Under the pieces are notes generated by a model. That model was not told the DNA's origin. It saw only the letters and a list, made by a program, of their open reading frames with translations, and made no database searches. From Sulfuritalea sp. (lineage in GTDB: Bacteria; Pseudomonadota; Gammaproteobacteria; Burkholderiales; Rhodocyclaceae), in assembly GCA_016716965.1 (NCBI GenBank), contig JADJUP010000027.1, positions 1 to 64,000 on the forward strand: a stretch of 64,000 nt of DNA, given 5' to 3'. Position numbers and translations under genes: made by a program. Of this stretch, positions 1 to 10,200 are shown in pieces (the stretch's first letter is position 1; each line of letters opens with the position of its first letter).

Positions 1-1305
1 CCTGCATCATCCAGGCTTCCGAAACCGCCCGGGCTCACGCTGACGACAGATCCTGGTAAAGAGCCCGACGCCGGCCGCGCCGCCGCGATTGCCGGCCCAC
101 CGCGGCGAGCTGCTCCTCGGTCAGCCACTGCATCCAAGCGTAAAAAGCCGATCGCATCGGCGTTTTCACCAGCAAATCGCTCTACCTCCCGGCGCGCCGG
201 AATCACGTATGTCTGCGGCCGCAGGCGGACCCAGACGGCGGCGTCCTCGCCGATGGAAATGCGCCTGCAGGGCCTCAAACGCGCATGGCTTTCCAGCGCG
301 TCGCCGGCATTCTCGCGGAAGATTCGGAAGAGCGCGCGCTCTCCTATCGTTTGCCAGATGCTGTTCTCGAAAGTGTCGATACAGCAACGCCAACACCTCG
401 CGTTTCGCCGCCGTGATGTCGGCATAGGCGACCAGTTCGCTGGCACGCAGTCGTCGCAGCCGGGCCTGGAAGCGTTCCCCACCGACCAAGGTGCCGCGCG
501 CTCCCACTCGGCGAACTCCGGTACGGCCTCGACGTCGATGTAAAGGATGTTCGTGTAGCAGCGGCTCGACGGGCTGTAGGGACTGATCCGCTCCGGATCA
601 TCGGGAACCCGGGCGTGCAGGGATTGACGCCGACCACGCCGCCGCCGGCATCCGCCGTCAAATCGATCAGCGCGCGCAGGTCGCTGAAATCGCCCATGCC
701 CCAGTTGCGTTTCGAGCGCAGCCCGTAGAGCTACGCTCGGACCCCAACCCAGTTCTCGCCGGTCACCGCGCCCGGCAGGTAGCAGGACGACGGCGTGACG
801 ATCAGCGTCATCGCGGACTGGGCCTGTGCCTCACGCCCCGGAAAGCTCGATTTCAAGGCGATAGTAGCCGGTCGCCGCCAGCGGCGGCAGGGACCAGTTC
901 GGCGCGCAGGAAGTCGACACCACCGAGGCGCTGTTGCCCCAGCCAGGGCAGTTCGATCGGCAGGAACTCGCCGGTCGTGGTCGCGCCATCCTCGGCGGTC
1001 AGCAGCCAACGGTGCGAACGGCCGGCCAGTACCATCGGCAGCGACGTCGGCACCCGCAGGCATGGCACCGGCGCGCAAGACCGTGACCGGCGGCAGCGGT
1101 CGGCGCCACTCGCGCTCCTCCATTTCGCGCAACAGCGCGGCAGGGTCGGCGTCGGTGGGAAAATGCATGGCGGCCAGCAGCGCGCCGGGTTCGCTCGAGG
1201 TGAGGTGACGCTTGCCCCAGATGTCCTGATACTCGGCGCGATGCCGCAGCGGGCGGCCAGTTGGGCCAGCGCATGCGAATCGCCCGCCGTCTTGGAACGG
1301 CTCAT
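1..1305 (-). pseudogene. malQ: 4-alpha-glucanotransferase (amylomaltase), 5' part, frameshifted and cut by the window edge
   Basis: MalQ (GH77) transfers glucan chains between maltodextrins. No single frame is open, but MalQ-like blocks appear in order across all three minus frames: an N-terminal EYQDIWGKRHL block near 1240-1200, MTLIVTPSSCYLP near 810, RNWGMGDFSDLRALIDL near 700-650, and an AREVLALLYRHF-like block near 400. Further matching sequence reaches base 1. At least five indels are needed, near 1237, 1060, 900, 845, 728 and 620. The ATG at 1305 overlaps the treZ stop (ATGA), so this is the last visible gene of the operon. Real decay and sequence error cannot be told apart here. The rest of the gene lies to the left of the window. 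Confidence 0.8.
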
Positions 1306-3149
1306 GATGCCCCCCCTTCGAGCAGATGCCAGGCCACCGACCAGCCCGGCCAATGCCCGGCCGCGAGCATGCCGGCGTCGACCCGCGAAGTGGCGAAGAC
1401 CAGGCTGCCATCCGCCGCGGGCGCCTCGGCAGCCTGCTCGCCAAGATTGGCCGACAGTGACAGGACGCTGCCATCGCCCAGCCTCCAACTCACGCGCAGG
1501 ACGCGTTCCGCCAGAACGGTGAATCGGGCCGACCCGCCGTCCATTCCGGCCAGGCGCGGAACGATCCACTGCCGGCGCAGCAGCAGCAGCCGGCGGTGGA
1601 GTTCGAGCACCTCGTTGTGCGGCGCGCACGCGACCGCGCTCCAGTCCAGCACGCAGGCGGCAAACGTGGCCTCGGCGTTGGGGTCGGGGATCAGCGCGCG
1701 CGTGGCCGGATCGGCAAAACGGGCAAACCTGGCGAACTCGCGGCGCCTCCCCTCGGTGACGGCGTTCGCCAGTTCCGGCCCGAAGTCGCAGAAGAACAGG
1801 AAGGGCTGTGCCGCCGCGAACTCTTCGCCCATGAACAGCATGGGTGGTTGCGGCGCCAGCAGCAGCAGCGCCGTGACGGCCTCCATCGCCGCCGGCGAAG
1901 CGAGGTGGCAGAGACGTTCGCCGAAGGCGCGATTGCCGATCTGGTCGTGGGTCTGCAGGAAGTCGACGAAGGCGGCGGGCGGCAGGTGGCCGCTCGGCTC
2001 ACCGCGCAGTTCGCCGTCGCGGAAGGGCGAGGGGTCACCCTGATAGGCAAAGCCTTCGGCCAGGCAGCGCCCCAGCAGCCGCGTCGGCGCGTCGGCATAG
2101 TCGGCGTAGTAACCGTCGTCCTCGCCGCTGGCGAGGACGTGCAGCACATGATGGATGTCGTCGTTCCACTGCGCGGTGCCGTAGCGCCAGCGCCGACTTT
2201 CATCGCGTGCCAGGTAATGCGCCTGGTTGCGGTCGTTCTCCAGCACCAGGTGGATATGCCGATTGCTGCCCGGTCCGTCGCGCACCGCGGCACCGAGTTC
2301 CTCGACGATGTCCGGTGTGCCCTCGTCGCAGATGGCGTGGATCGCATCCAGGCGCAGGCCGTCGAACTGGTACTCCTCCAGCCAGTAGAGGGCGTTGTGG
2401 ATGAAGAAGTCGCGCACCGTGCGACTGCCCTCGCCATCGAAGTTGATGGCGGCGCCCCAGGGCGTGGCATGGCGCGGGTTGAAGAAGTCGGGCGCATAGG
2501 CATGCAGGTAGTTGCCCTCGGGTCCGAAGTGGTTGTACACAACGTCGAGCAGCACCATCAGCCCGCGCTGGTGCGCGGCGGCGACAAGGCGCTTGAGGTC
2601 CGCCGGCCGGCCATAGGCGGCATCCGGCGCGAACGGCAGCACGCCGTCATAGCCCCAGTTGCGCCGGCCGGGAAAATCGGCCAGCGGCATCAGTTCGAGC
2701 GCCGTCACGCCGAGGCCGGCCAGGTAGTCGAGGCGCTCGATCACGCCGTCGAATGTCCCTGCTGCGGTGAAACTGCCGACGTGCAATTCGTAGATCACCG
2801 CCTCTTCCCAGGGCCGGCCGTTCCAGCCGTCCTCGGGCCAGTCGAACGCCTCCGGATCGACCACCTCGGACGCCCCATGCACGTCATCGGGATTGCAGCG
2901 CGAAACCGGATCGGGCACCAGCAGTCCCGCATTTGAGCCATCCTGCAAGCGGAACTGGTAGCGGCTGCCGGGGCCGGCCGTGGGCAGCGTGAGTTCGAAC
3001 CAGCCGGTACCCGCGCCCCGCATCGGCAATTCGCGTGCATCGTCCAGGCGCAAGGCCACCGCCCCGACACCCGGCGCCCAAAGGCGGAAGCTGACGCCGC
3101 CGCCTTCCAGCGGTTCGGCGCCGAAGGGCATCGAATAGCGCCGCCTCAT
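1302..3149 (-). CDS. treZ: malto-oligosyltrehalose trehalohydrolase
   Basis: TreZ (GH13) releases trehalose from maltooligosyl-trehalose made by TreY in the cytoplasm. The 615-residue product has an N-terminal CBM48-like beta domain (about 1-100) and then the GH13 barrel. D268 in FDGLRLDAIHAI is the expected nucleophile and E304 in HLVLEND the general acid. The FLQTHDQIGNRAFGERL block is typical of TreZ. A longer reading frame exists upstream, but the ATG at 3149 overlaps the glgX stop by 4 nt and begins MRRRYSMPFGAEP, the usual TreZ N-terminus. TreY is not in this window and may lie beyond malQ. Confidence 0.93.
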   Translation of the reverse strand: MRRRYSMPFGAEPLEGGGVSFRLWAPGVGAVALRLDDARELPMRGAGTGWFELTLPTAGPGSRYQFRLQDGSNAGLLVPDPVSRCNPDDVHGASEVVDPEAFDWPEDGWNGRPWEEAVIYELHVGSFTAAGTFDGVIERLDYLAGLGVTALELMPLADFPGRRNWGYDGVLPFAPDAAYGRPADLKRLVAAAHQRGLMVLLDVVYNHFGPEGNYLHAYAPDFFNPRHATPWGAAINFDGEGSRTVRDFFIHNALYWLEEYQFDGLRLDAIHAICDEGTPDIVEELGAAVRDGPGSNRHIHLVLENDRNQAHYLARDESRRWRYGTAQWNDDIHHVLHVLASGEDDGYYADYADAPTRLLGRCLAEGFAYQGDPSPFRDGELRGEPSGHLPPAAFVDFLQTHDQIGNRAFGERLCHLASPAAMEAVTALLLLAPQPPMLFMGEEFAAAQPFLFFCDFGPELANAVTEGRRREFARFARFADPATRALIPDPNAEATFAACVLDWSAVACAPHNEVLELHRRLLLLRRQWIVPRLAGMDGGSARFTVLAERVLRVSWRLGDGSVLSLSANLGEQAAEAPAADGSLVFATSRVDAGMLAAGHWPGWSVAWHLLEGGAS

Positions 3150-5278
3150 GACCGGCTCCGCTGCACCATCACCGCCAGCGAACGCGCTTCGAGCGGGTAG
3201 CTGTCGCCGGAACGAAAGCGGTCCTCCGGCCCGACGCCGCTGTCCTGGGCGGTGTCGAGCAGGACCGTCCACTCGCGATCCTCACCCAGCAGCGGCACCA
3301 TGAAGGCGACCGCCTCGTGGTGGCTGTTGAAGAGCAGCAGGAAGTTGTCGTCGCGAATCGGCCGGCCGCGGCCGTCGCACTCGTGCATGGCCTCGCCCGA
3401 AAGGAAGACACCGAGGCAGCGCGCGAAGTCGTGCACCCATTCCTCGTCGCTCATCTCGAGCCCGTCGGGTTTGAACCAGTGGATGTCCTTGCTGCCCGAA
3501 CCGCGGATGTCGCGTCCCTGGAAGAAGTGGCGGCGGTGGAACACCGGATGTTCTCGGCGCAGCGCGATGAGGGCCTGCACGAAATCAAGGAATTCCCGAT
3601 CGGCGGCGGACAGGTCCCAATTGACCCAGCTGGTTTCGTTGTCCTGACAATAGGCGTTGTTGTTGCCGCCCTGGCTGCGCCCCATCTCGTCGCCGGCCAC
3701 CAGCATCGGCACCCCTTGGGAAAGAAACAGCGTGGCCAGCAGGTTGCGCTTCTGCCGTGCACGCAGGGCGTCGATCGCCGCATCCTCGCTGGGGCCCTCG
3801 GCGCCGCAGTTCCACGAGCGGTTGTTGTCGGTGCCGTCGCGATTGTCCTCGCCGTTGGCTTCGTTGTGCTTGCCGTTGTAGGCGACCAGGTCATGCAGCG
3901 TGAAGCCGTCGTGGGCGGTGATGAAATTGATGCTGGCATAAGGCTTGCGGCCGCTGTGCTCGTAGAAGTCGCTGGAACCGGTGAGGCGGCAGGCGAAATC
4001 GCCGATCAGGCCGCCGTCGCCCTTCCAGTAGGAACGCATGGTGTCGCGATAGCGGTCATTCCACTCGCCCCAGCCGACCGGAAAATTGCCCACCTGGTAG
4101 CCGCCCTCGCCCAGATCCCAGGGTTCGGCGATCAGCTTGACCTGCGACAGCACAGGATCCTGCAGCAGGATGTCGAAGAAGGCGCCGAGGCGATTGACCG
4201 CATGCAGTTCGCGCGCCAGGGCCGAGGCCAGGTCGAAACGGAAGCCATCGACATGCATCTCCAGCACCCAGTAGCGCAGCGAGTCCATGATCAGCTGGAG
4301 CACCCGCGGCTGTTGCAGGTTGAGCGTGTTGCCGCAGCCCGTGTAATCCATGTAGTAGCGCGGGTTGTCGCCGACCAGGCGGTAATAGGCGGCGTTGTCG
4401 ATGCCGCGAAAGCACAGCGTCGGGCCCATCTGGTTGCCCTCGGCCGTATGGTTGTACACCACGTCGAGGATCACCTCCATGCCGTTCGAGTGGAAGGTCT
4501 TGACCATGGTCTTGAACTCGCTGACGACATTGCTCGCGCTGAAGCGATGGTCGGGCGCGAAGAAGCCGATGGAGTTGTAGCCCCAGTAGTTGGAAAGGCC
4601 GCGCTCCACCAGGTGGCGGTCGTCGATGAAGGCATGCACCGGCATCAGTTCCACCGAGGTGACGCCGAGCCGCTTGAGGTGGTCGATCACCGGCGCCGAG
4701 GCGAGGCCGGCATAGGTGCCGCGCAGGGCCGGGGCCACCTCGGGGTGGCGTTTGGTCATGCCGCGCACGTGCAGTTCGTAGACGACCATGTCGGACCAGG
4801 CGATGCGCGGAGACTTGTCGTCGCCCCAGGTGAAGGCGGGATCGATGACGCGGCATTTGGGCATGCCGGCGGCGTTGTCGCGGCGGTCGAAGGACAGGTC
4901 TTCGTTGCGGTGGCCGATGCGGTAGCCGAAGTGGGCGTCGCTCCAGCGCAGCTGACCGACGAGGTCCTTGGCATAGGGCTCGACCAGCAGCTTGTTGGGG
5001 TTGAAACGGTGGCCGCGCGCGGGGTCGTAGGGACCGTGCACGCGGTAGCCGTAGAGCAGCCCGGGACGCGCTTCCGGCAGATAGCAATGCCAGATCTGGT
5101 CGGTCCGCTCGCGCAGCTCGATGCGTTGCACCTCGCGGCGCCCGCTCGGATCGAACAGGCACAACTCGACCTTGTCCGCGTTTTCCGAAAACAGGGCGAA
5201 GTTGACGCCTTCGCCATCCCAGGTGGCGCCGCGCGGAAAGGGGGATCCGGGCCAGACGGCGGTAAGTGGCAGGTTCAT
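3146..5278 (-). CDS. glgX: glycogen debranching enzyme (isoamylase type)
   Basis: GlgX hydrolyses alpha-1,6 branches of glycogen limit dextrins. The 710-residue protein has a CBM48 domain (about 10-105) and a GH13_11 catalytic barrel. D349 in HVDGFRFDLAS is the nucleophile and E385 in LIAEPWDLG the acid/base; LDVVYNHTAEG is conserved region I. The length is normal for the family. It lies 10 bp downstream of glgC and overlaps treZ by 4 nt, so it is co-translated within the glycogen/trehalose operon. Its product maltodextrins would feed MalQ, and it would provide linear ends for TreY/TreZ. Confidence 0.95.
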   Translation of the reverse strand: MNLPLTAVWPGSPFPRGATWDGEGVNFALFSENADKVELCLFDPSGRREVQRIELRERTDQIWHCYLPEARPGLLYGYRVHGPYDPARGHRFNPNKLLVEPYAKDLVGQLRWSDAHFGYRIGHRNEDLSFDRRDNAAGMPKCRVIDPAFTWGDDKSPRIAWSDMVVYELHVRGMTKRHPEVAPALRGTYAGLASAPVIDHLKRLGVTSVELMPVHAFIDDRHLVERGLSNYWGYNSIGFFAPDHRFSASNVVSEFKTMVKTFHSNGMEVILDVVYNHTAEGNQMGPTLCFRGIDNAAYYRLVGDNPRYYMDYTGCGNTLNLQQPRVLQLIMDSLRYWVLEMHVDGFRFDLASALARELHAVNRLGAFFDILLQDPVLSQVKLIAEPWDLGEGGYQVGNFPVGWGEWNDRYRDTMRSYWKGDGGLIGDFACRLTGSSDFYEHSGRKPYASINFITAHDGFTLHDLVAYNGKHNEANGEDNRDGTDNNRSWNCGAEGPSEDAAIDALRARQKRNLLATLFLSQGVPMLVAGDEMGRSQGGNNNAYCQDNETSWVNWDLSAADREFLDFVQALIALRREHPVFHRRHFFQGRDIRGSGSKDIHWFKPDGLEMSDEEWVHDFARCLGVFLSGEAMHECDGRGRPIRDDNFLLLFNSHHEAVAFMVPLLGEDREWTVLLDTAQDSGVGPEDRFRSGDSYPLEARSLAVMVQRSRS

Positions 5279-5288
5279 GTGTGGCTTT

Positions 5289-6512
5289 CTAAATGCGGTA
5301 GCGCGTCACGTCGGGCACATCCGGCCCTTTCGGCAGCACCACCACGCCGCCTTCGCTGACGGCGTAACGGGAGCGATCGGCGGCGGCGTCGAAGCCGATC
5401 CGGGTATTCGGCGCAATGTCGTTGTAGCGATCCACGATCACCCGCTTCAGCCGCGAGCCGCGACGAATCACGGTGTAATCCATGATGATGCAGTCGTCGA
5501 TCTCGACGTCCTCCTCGACGATCACTTCGCGGCGCAGGATGGAGTTGCGGATGCGGGCGCCCGTCACCAGCGAACCGGCACCGATGGCGATGTTCTCGAA
5601 TTCGCCCGAGGCGATGCGCGGCGACGGTCCCTGATAGTTGCTGGAGTTGATGAACCATTGCGGGTTGAACAGGTTGAAGCGCGGCGTTGCGCCCAGCACG
5701 TCGCGATTGGCCGCGTAATAGGCGTCGATGGTGCCGACGTCGCGCCAGTAGGCCTGATCCTCGGTGGCGGCGACGCCGGGAACGACGTTCTCGGCGAAGT
5801 TGTAGGCATACACACCGTGGCTGTGGATGAGGCGCGGCAGGATGTGGTGGCCGAAATCATGTTCACCCCGTTCCCGTGCGTCTCGCAAGGCCTCAAGCAG
5901 GACCTCGGTATCGAACAGGTAGTTGCCCATGGAGCCATAGGCACGGCTCGGGTCGGAAGGCATCGGCGGCGGATTTTCCGGCTTTTCGAGGAAGCCGCGA
6001 ATTCGCCCCTTGGCATCGGCGTCGATGATGCCGAAAGCCGACGCCTCGGCCAGCGGCACCGGAATCGCCGCCACCGACACGTGGGCCGAGCGCGCGCGGT
6101 GAAAATCGACCATCTGCCTGACGTCCATGCGGTAGATGTGGTCGGCGCCGAATACCGCGACCATGTCGGGGGCATGCCGCTCGATCAGGTTGATGTTCTG
6201 GTACACCGCATCCGACGTGCCCTGGAACCATTCCTGTCCCTCGCGCATCTGCGGCGGCACCACCGTGACGAACTGGCCGGGGAATGCACTGGCATGGCCC
6301 CAGGCCTTGTCGACGTGTTCGATCAGCGACTGCGACTTGTACTGCACCAGCAGGTAGATGCCGCGGATTTCGGAATTCACCAGGTTGCCGAGAACGAAAT
6401 CGGCGATGCGGTAGCGGCTGCCGAAAGGCACCGCGGGCTTTGACCGCTCCGCCGTCAGGGGATGCAGCCGGGAACCCTGGCCTCCGGCCAGGACCATGGC
6501 AAGGACTTTCAT
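5289..6512 (-). CDS. glgC: glucose-1-phosphate adenylyltransferase (ADP-glucose pyrophosphorylase)
   Basis: GlgC makes ADP-glucose from ATP and glucose-1-phosphate. The 407-residue product has the nucleotidyltransferase core with GGQGSRLHPLT (residues 9-19) and the effector-site block KPAVPFGSRYRIADF, plus a left-handed beta-helix C-terminus. The start at 6512 is chosen because AAGGGAGA lies just upstream on the minus strand; the longer frame to 6644 has no matching family sequence. It follows the channel-like gene by 34 bp. No glgA or glgM lies in the window, so the consumer of ADP-glucose is encoded elsewhere. Confidence 0.96.
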   Translation of the reverse strand: MKVLAMVLAGGQGSRLHPLTAERSKPAVPFGSRYRIADFVLGNLVNSEIRGIYLLVQYKSQSLIEHVDKAWGHASAFPGQFVTVVPPQMREGQEWFQGTSDAVYQNINLIERHAPDMVAVFGADHIYRMDVRQMVDFHRARSAHVSVAAIPVPLAEASAFGIIDADAKGRIRGFLEKPENPPPMPSDPSRAYGSMGNYLFDTEVLLEALRDARERGEHDFGHHILPRLIHSHGVYAYNFAENVVPGVAATEDQAYWRDVGTIDAYYAANRDVLGATPRFNLFNPQWFINSSNYQGPSPRIASGEFENIAIGAGSLVTGARIRNSILRREVIVEEDVEIDDCIIMDYTVIRRGSRLKRVIVDRYNDIAPNTRIGFDAAADRSRYAVSEGGVVVLPKGPDVPDVTRYRI

Positions 6513-6546
6513 GTTCGTCTCCCTTGTAGTTGTGGACACCGGGCCG

Positions 6547-7230
6547 TCATTGCTTGCCTCCCGTAGGATCGCGGGGAAACCAGCGATCGAGAATTGCCTT
6601 GGCATGGTCGCGCGCGCCCAGGCCAAAGGCCAGCGCAGCGGCAAAGACGAAGCCGGCCAGCAGGATCAGGAAGGTCTGCTGGATCAGGCCGCCGCTGATG
6701 TCAAGGTGGTCGATGGCCAGCAACAGGACGAAAGTCAGGATCGCGTAACGCACCAGGCGCCCCAGCAGTTCGCCGTCGCTGATGGCGGCGGCGCGGCAAT
6801 AGGCCTGCACCGTGGTGCCGACGAAGCGCGCGAAGTAGCTGCCGAACACGGCAATGAGCAGGGCCACCAGCACCTTGGGCACAAACAGAAGCAATTTGCT
6901 CAGCAGGTCGGTCACCTGGGTCAGGCCCAGGCTGTTGAATGCAATGATGAGGGACACCAGCAGCGCGACCGCATAGGCGATCCAGCCGACCACGTCGGTG
7001 GTGTCCTTCTCCGTGCCGCCCTGCTGCAGAAAGGCGTCGACGCCGGCACGTTCGGTGAGGACGTTGAAGTTGAGCAGGCGCAAGGTCTTGACCACGCTGA
7101 AGCGGAAGGCCTTGGCGAACAGCCAGCCGACGACCAGCACGCCAAGCGCGATAAGCAGACGCGGCATGAAGGCGCCGACCTGGGTCAGCAGCGCGTGCAC
7201 CGGCTCCAGTAGTACGTTGATGTCATTCAT
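6547..7230 (-). CDS. small membrane protein with channel-like conserved TM helices (MscS-related family)
   Basis: This 227-residue inner-membrane protein has five hydrophobic segments, at about 22-40, 82-100, 112-133, 160-176 and 186-205. Its layout resembles the conserved TM helix proteins that share sequence with the N-terminal part of small-conductance mechanosensitive channels. It lacks the MscS cytoplasmic beta domain, so a conducting role is not shown by sequence. The ATG at 7230 overlaps the treS stop by 4 nt. It therefore belongs to the same translation-coupled operon, between treS-mak and glgC. Together with the MscS gene at the operon head it suggests a link to osmotic balance; that is inference. 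Confidence 0.75.
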   Translation of the reverse strand: MNDINVLLEPVHALLTQVGAFMPRLLIALGVLVVGWLFAKAFRFSVVKTLRLLNFNVLTERAGVDAFLQQGGTEKDTTDVVGWIAYAVALLVSLIIAFNSLGLTQVTDLLSKLLLFVPKVLVALLIAVFGSYFARFVGTTVQAYCRAAAISDGELLGRLVRYAILTFVLLLAIDHLDISGGLIQQTFLILLAGFVFAAALAFGLGARDHAKAILDRWFPRDPTGGKQ

Positions 7231-10200
7231 GGCATTTCTCCCTTGTCTGATCCGGAGGCACCGGCCAGCGCGGCGATCCCGGCGAGCGGAACGCCGACCC
7301 AGTCCGGCCGGTTGTCCATTTCGTAACGAAGCTCGTACAAAGCCTTTTCCAGCTCGAACAGGTCGATCAGGCTTGTCGCGGCCTCGAATTGCGCGGGATC
7401 GGCATACAGCCCACCAGCCACCACGACCTCGCCGTAGGTCTGCAGGAACCCGGCACGCATGCCGCGTTCCCATTGCCGCGCCACTTCGTCCAGACGCCCG
7501 GGGTCGGAGCCGGCCTTGGCGCATTGTTCGAGTGCGGCGTGGCGCGCGTAGTCGAAGGAGCGCAGCATGCCGGCGACGTCGCGCAGGGCACAGTGCTTGG
7601 CGCGCCGCTCGGCGAGCGGGCGCAGCGGCTCGCCCTCGAAATCTATCAGTATGAAATCGTCGTGGCAGACCAGCACCTGACCGAGATGCAGGTCGCCGTG
7701 CAGGCGCGTCTTGACCCCGATCGGGTCCGACGCGGAAACCCGGGCGATGCGCGCGAGCAATGCGGGGGAGGCCGCGACGACCCGTCGCGCGAGGCCGGCC
7801 AGCGGCTCCGCCCAGGCCCCGCTGCGCCGGGACAGGCTGTCGAGCGTACGCCGGCATTCGTCGCCCACCGTCGCGGCCCAGCGCCCGAGATCGTCGGCCT
7901 GCACCGGCTCCGGATCAAAGGCCGGATCGCCGGTATGACGAGCCAGGGCGAGGTGCAGCTCCGCCACGCGGCGCGCCAGGACCTGCATGCGCTCGACCAT
8001 CGGCGCAAGGTCTTGCGGGATCTTCTCCTCGATGTTGCAACATGACTCGAGCAGCCGAACCAGTCGGTCAACCGTATGACCCCATGCATCGCCCTGGTTC
8101 ATCACCTTGGCCTGAACCAGTGCCAGTGCGTAGACCGTGCCGTCGGTCGCCCGGAACTCGACGGAGCCGGCCACCGGGACGCAATGCCTGAAGTCGACCA
8201 CATCGGTCAAGAAGCGCCCCATCTCCAGTTCCGGGCTGACGCCCTCGCGCAGATGTCGATATGCCTTGAGGAACAGCCCGTCGCCGAGCAGGCTGACCGA
8301 GTTGCTGCTGGCAGCCAGGCGCGTCACCGGCATCGGGCCCTGCAGCGTCTCGCCGACTATCCTGGCGAAGGCATCACTCGGCGTAAAACACAGGACACCA
8401 CTTTCGGTCTTCAGCTGGCGATTGGCGCCAATGGCATCGACCATGGCCCGGCAGAATGCCTCGTCGGCCATGGCGTCGGCCAGCACGCCGGTGGCGGCCT
8501 GCTGGCGTACCTTGGCCACGGCCACGGCTGCAAGCAGGCGCGGCACCTGTCCTTCGGCGTCCTCGAAGGCGATCGCCAGGGGCACGAAGCAGCGCGTGGG
8601 CGCAGCCGGTCCCTGGATGTCGACCAGGGCCAGCAGCCATTGCGCATCGCCTGCCTGCAGCATCGCATGTTCGGCGATCACGGCGCGTTCCAGGGGCTCC
8701 GACTTTGCGCCATACCAGCGCTGGCGCAGCAGGAAGCGCGGCAGGATTTCCCGCTCGAGCTGGACCCGGGTCTTTTCCGCCATGGCGATGCGCCAGGGCA
8801 CGACACGCGCGCGGAAGAAGCTGTTCCAGCCATCGAACAGGACCACCACGGCCAGTTCGTCCAGCGGCGCCCGATCCGTGTGCCAGATCGGCGGCTCGGC
8901 GTCGGCCGAGAGCCGAAACCAGAAAAAGCCGTAGGCCATGAGCGTCAGAAAGTAGGGCTCCTTGCCGATGGTCGGGAAGGCGCTGCGTCCGATCATTTCG
9001 ACCGGGACGCGCCCCTTGTAGGCCGCCAAGTCGAGTTCCACCGGCTGCGCCACCCGGCTGACGTTGACCACGCACAGGATCACTTCGCCTTCGTACTCGC
9101 GAACATAGGCCAGCACCTTGCGATTGCCCGGATGCAGCATCGCGACGCTGCCGCGGCCGAAGGCCCGGGTCGTGGCGCGCACCGCCAGCAACTGGCGCGT
9201 CCAGGACAACAGTGACGACGGTTCGCGCGCCTGCGATTCGACGTTGACCGCCTCGTAGCCGTAGATCGGGTCCTGGATCGGTGGCAGGTAGAGGCGTTGC
9301 GGATCGACTCGCGAGAAGCCGCCGTTGCGGTCGCTGCTCCACTGCATCGGCGTGCGCACGCCGTCGCGGTCGCCAAGGAAGATGTTGTCGCCCATGCCGA
9401 TTTCGTCGCCGTAATACAGCACGGGCGTGCCGAGCATGGACAGGAGCAGGCTGTTCATCAGCTTGATGCGGTCGGGATTGTTCTCCAGCAGCGGCGCCAG
9501 GCGCCGGCGAATGCCGATGTTGATGCGGGCGCGGGATTCGGCGGCATACATGCTGTACATGTAGTCGCGTTCCTTGTTGGTGACCATCTCCAGGGTCAGC
9601 TCGTCGTGGTTGCGCAGGAACACCGCCCACTGGCAGTTGGCCGGAATGTCCGGGGTCTGCGCCAGGATTTCAACCACCGGGTGGCGATCTTCCTGGGCGA
9701 TGGCCATGTACAGGCGCGGCATCAGCGGAAAGTGGTAGGCCATCTGGCACTCGTCGCCGTCGCCGAAGTACTCGCGCACGTCCTCGGGCCACATGTTGGC
9801 CTCGGCCAGCAGCAGTCGGCCGGGATACTTCTCCTCCAACCGCCGGCGGATCTCCTTGATCACGTCGTGGGTCTCGCGCAGGTTTTCGTTGCTGGTGCCG
9901 TCGCGCTCGATCAGGTAGGGAATCGCGTCGAGCCGGAAGCCGTCGACACCCATCTCAAGCCAGAATTCCATGGTCTTCATCACGGCCTGCAGCACCGCCG
10001 GGTTGTCGAAGTTCAGGTCGGGCTGGTGGCTGAAGAAACGGTGCCAGAAGTACTGCTGGGCCACCTCGTCCCAGGTCCAGTTCGATTTTTCCGTATCGGT
10101 GAAGATGATGCGGGTGCCGGCATACTTCTTGGGGTCGTCGCTCCAGACATAGAACTCGCGCTCGGGCGAACCCTTCGGCGCATTGCGCGCGGCCTGGAAC

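Noticed and set aside
3317..5359. 680-codon plus-strand open frame opposite glgX
   Set aside because: It is the antisense shadow of a high-GC gene: Val/Ala/Gln/His-rich with no family motif, while the minus strand encodes a full GlgX.
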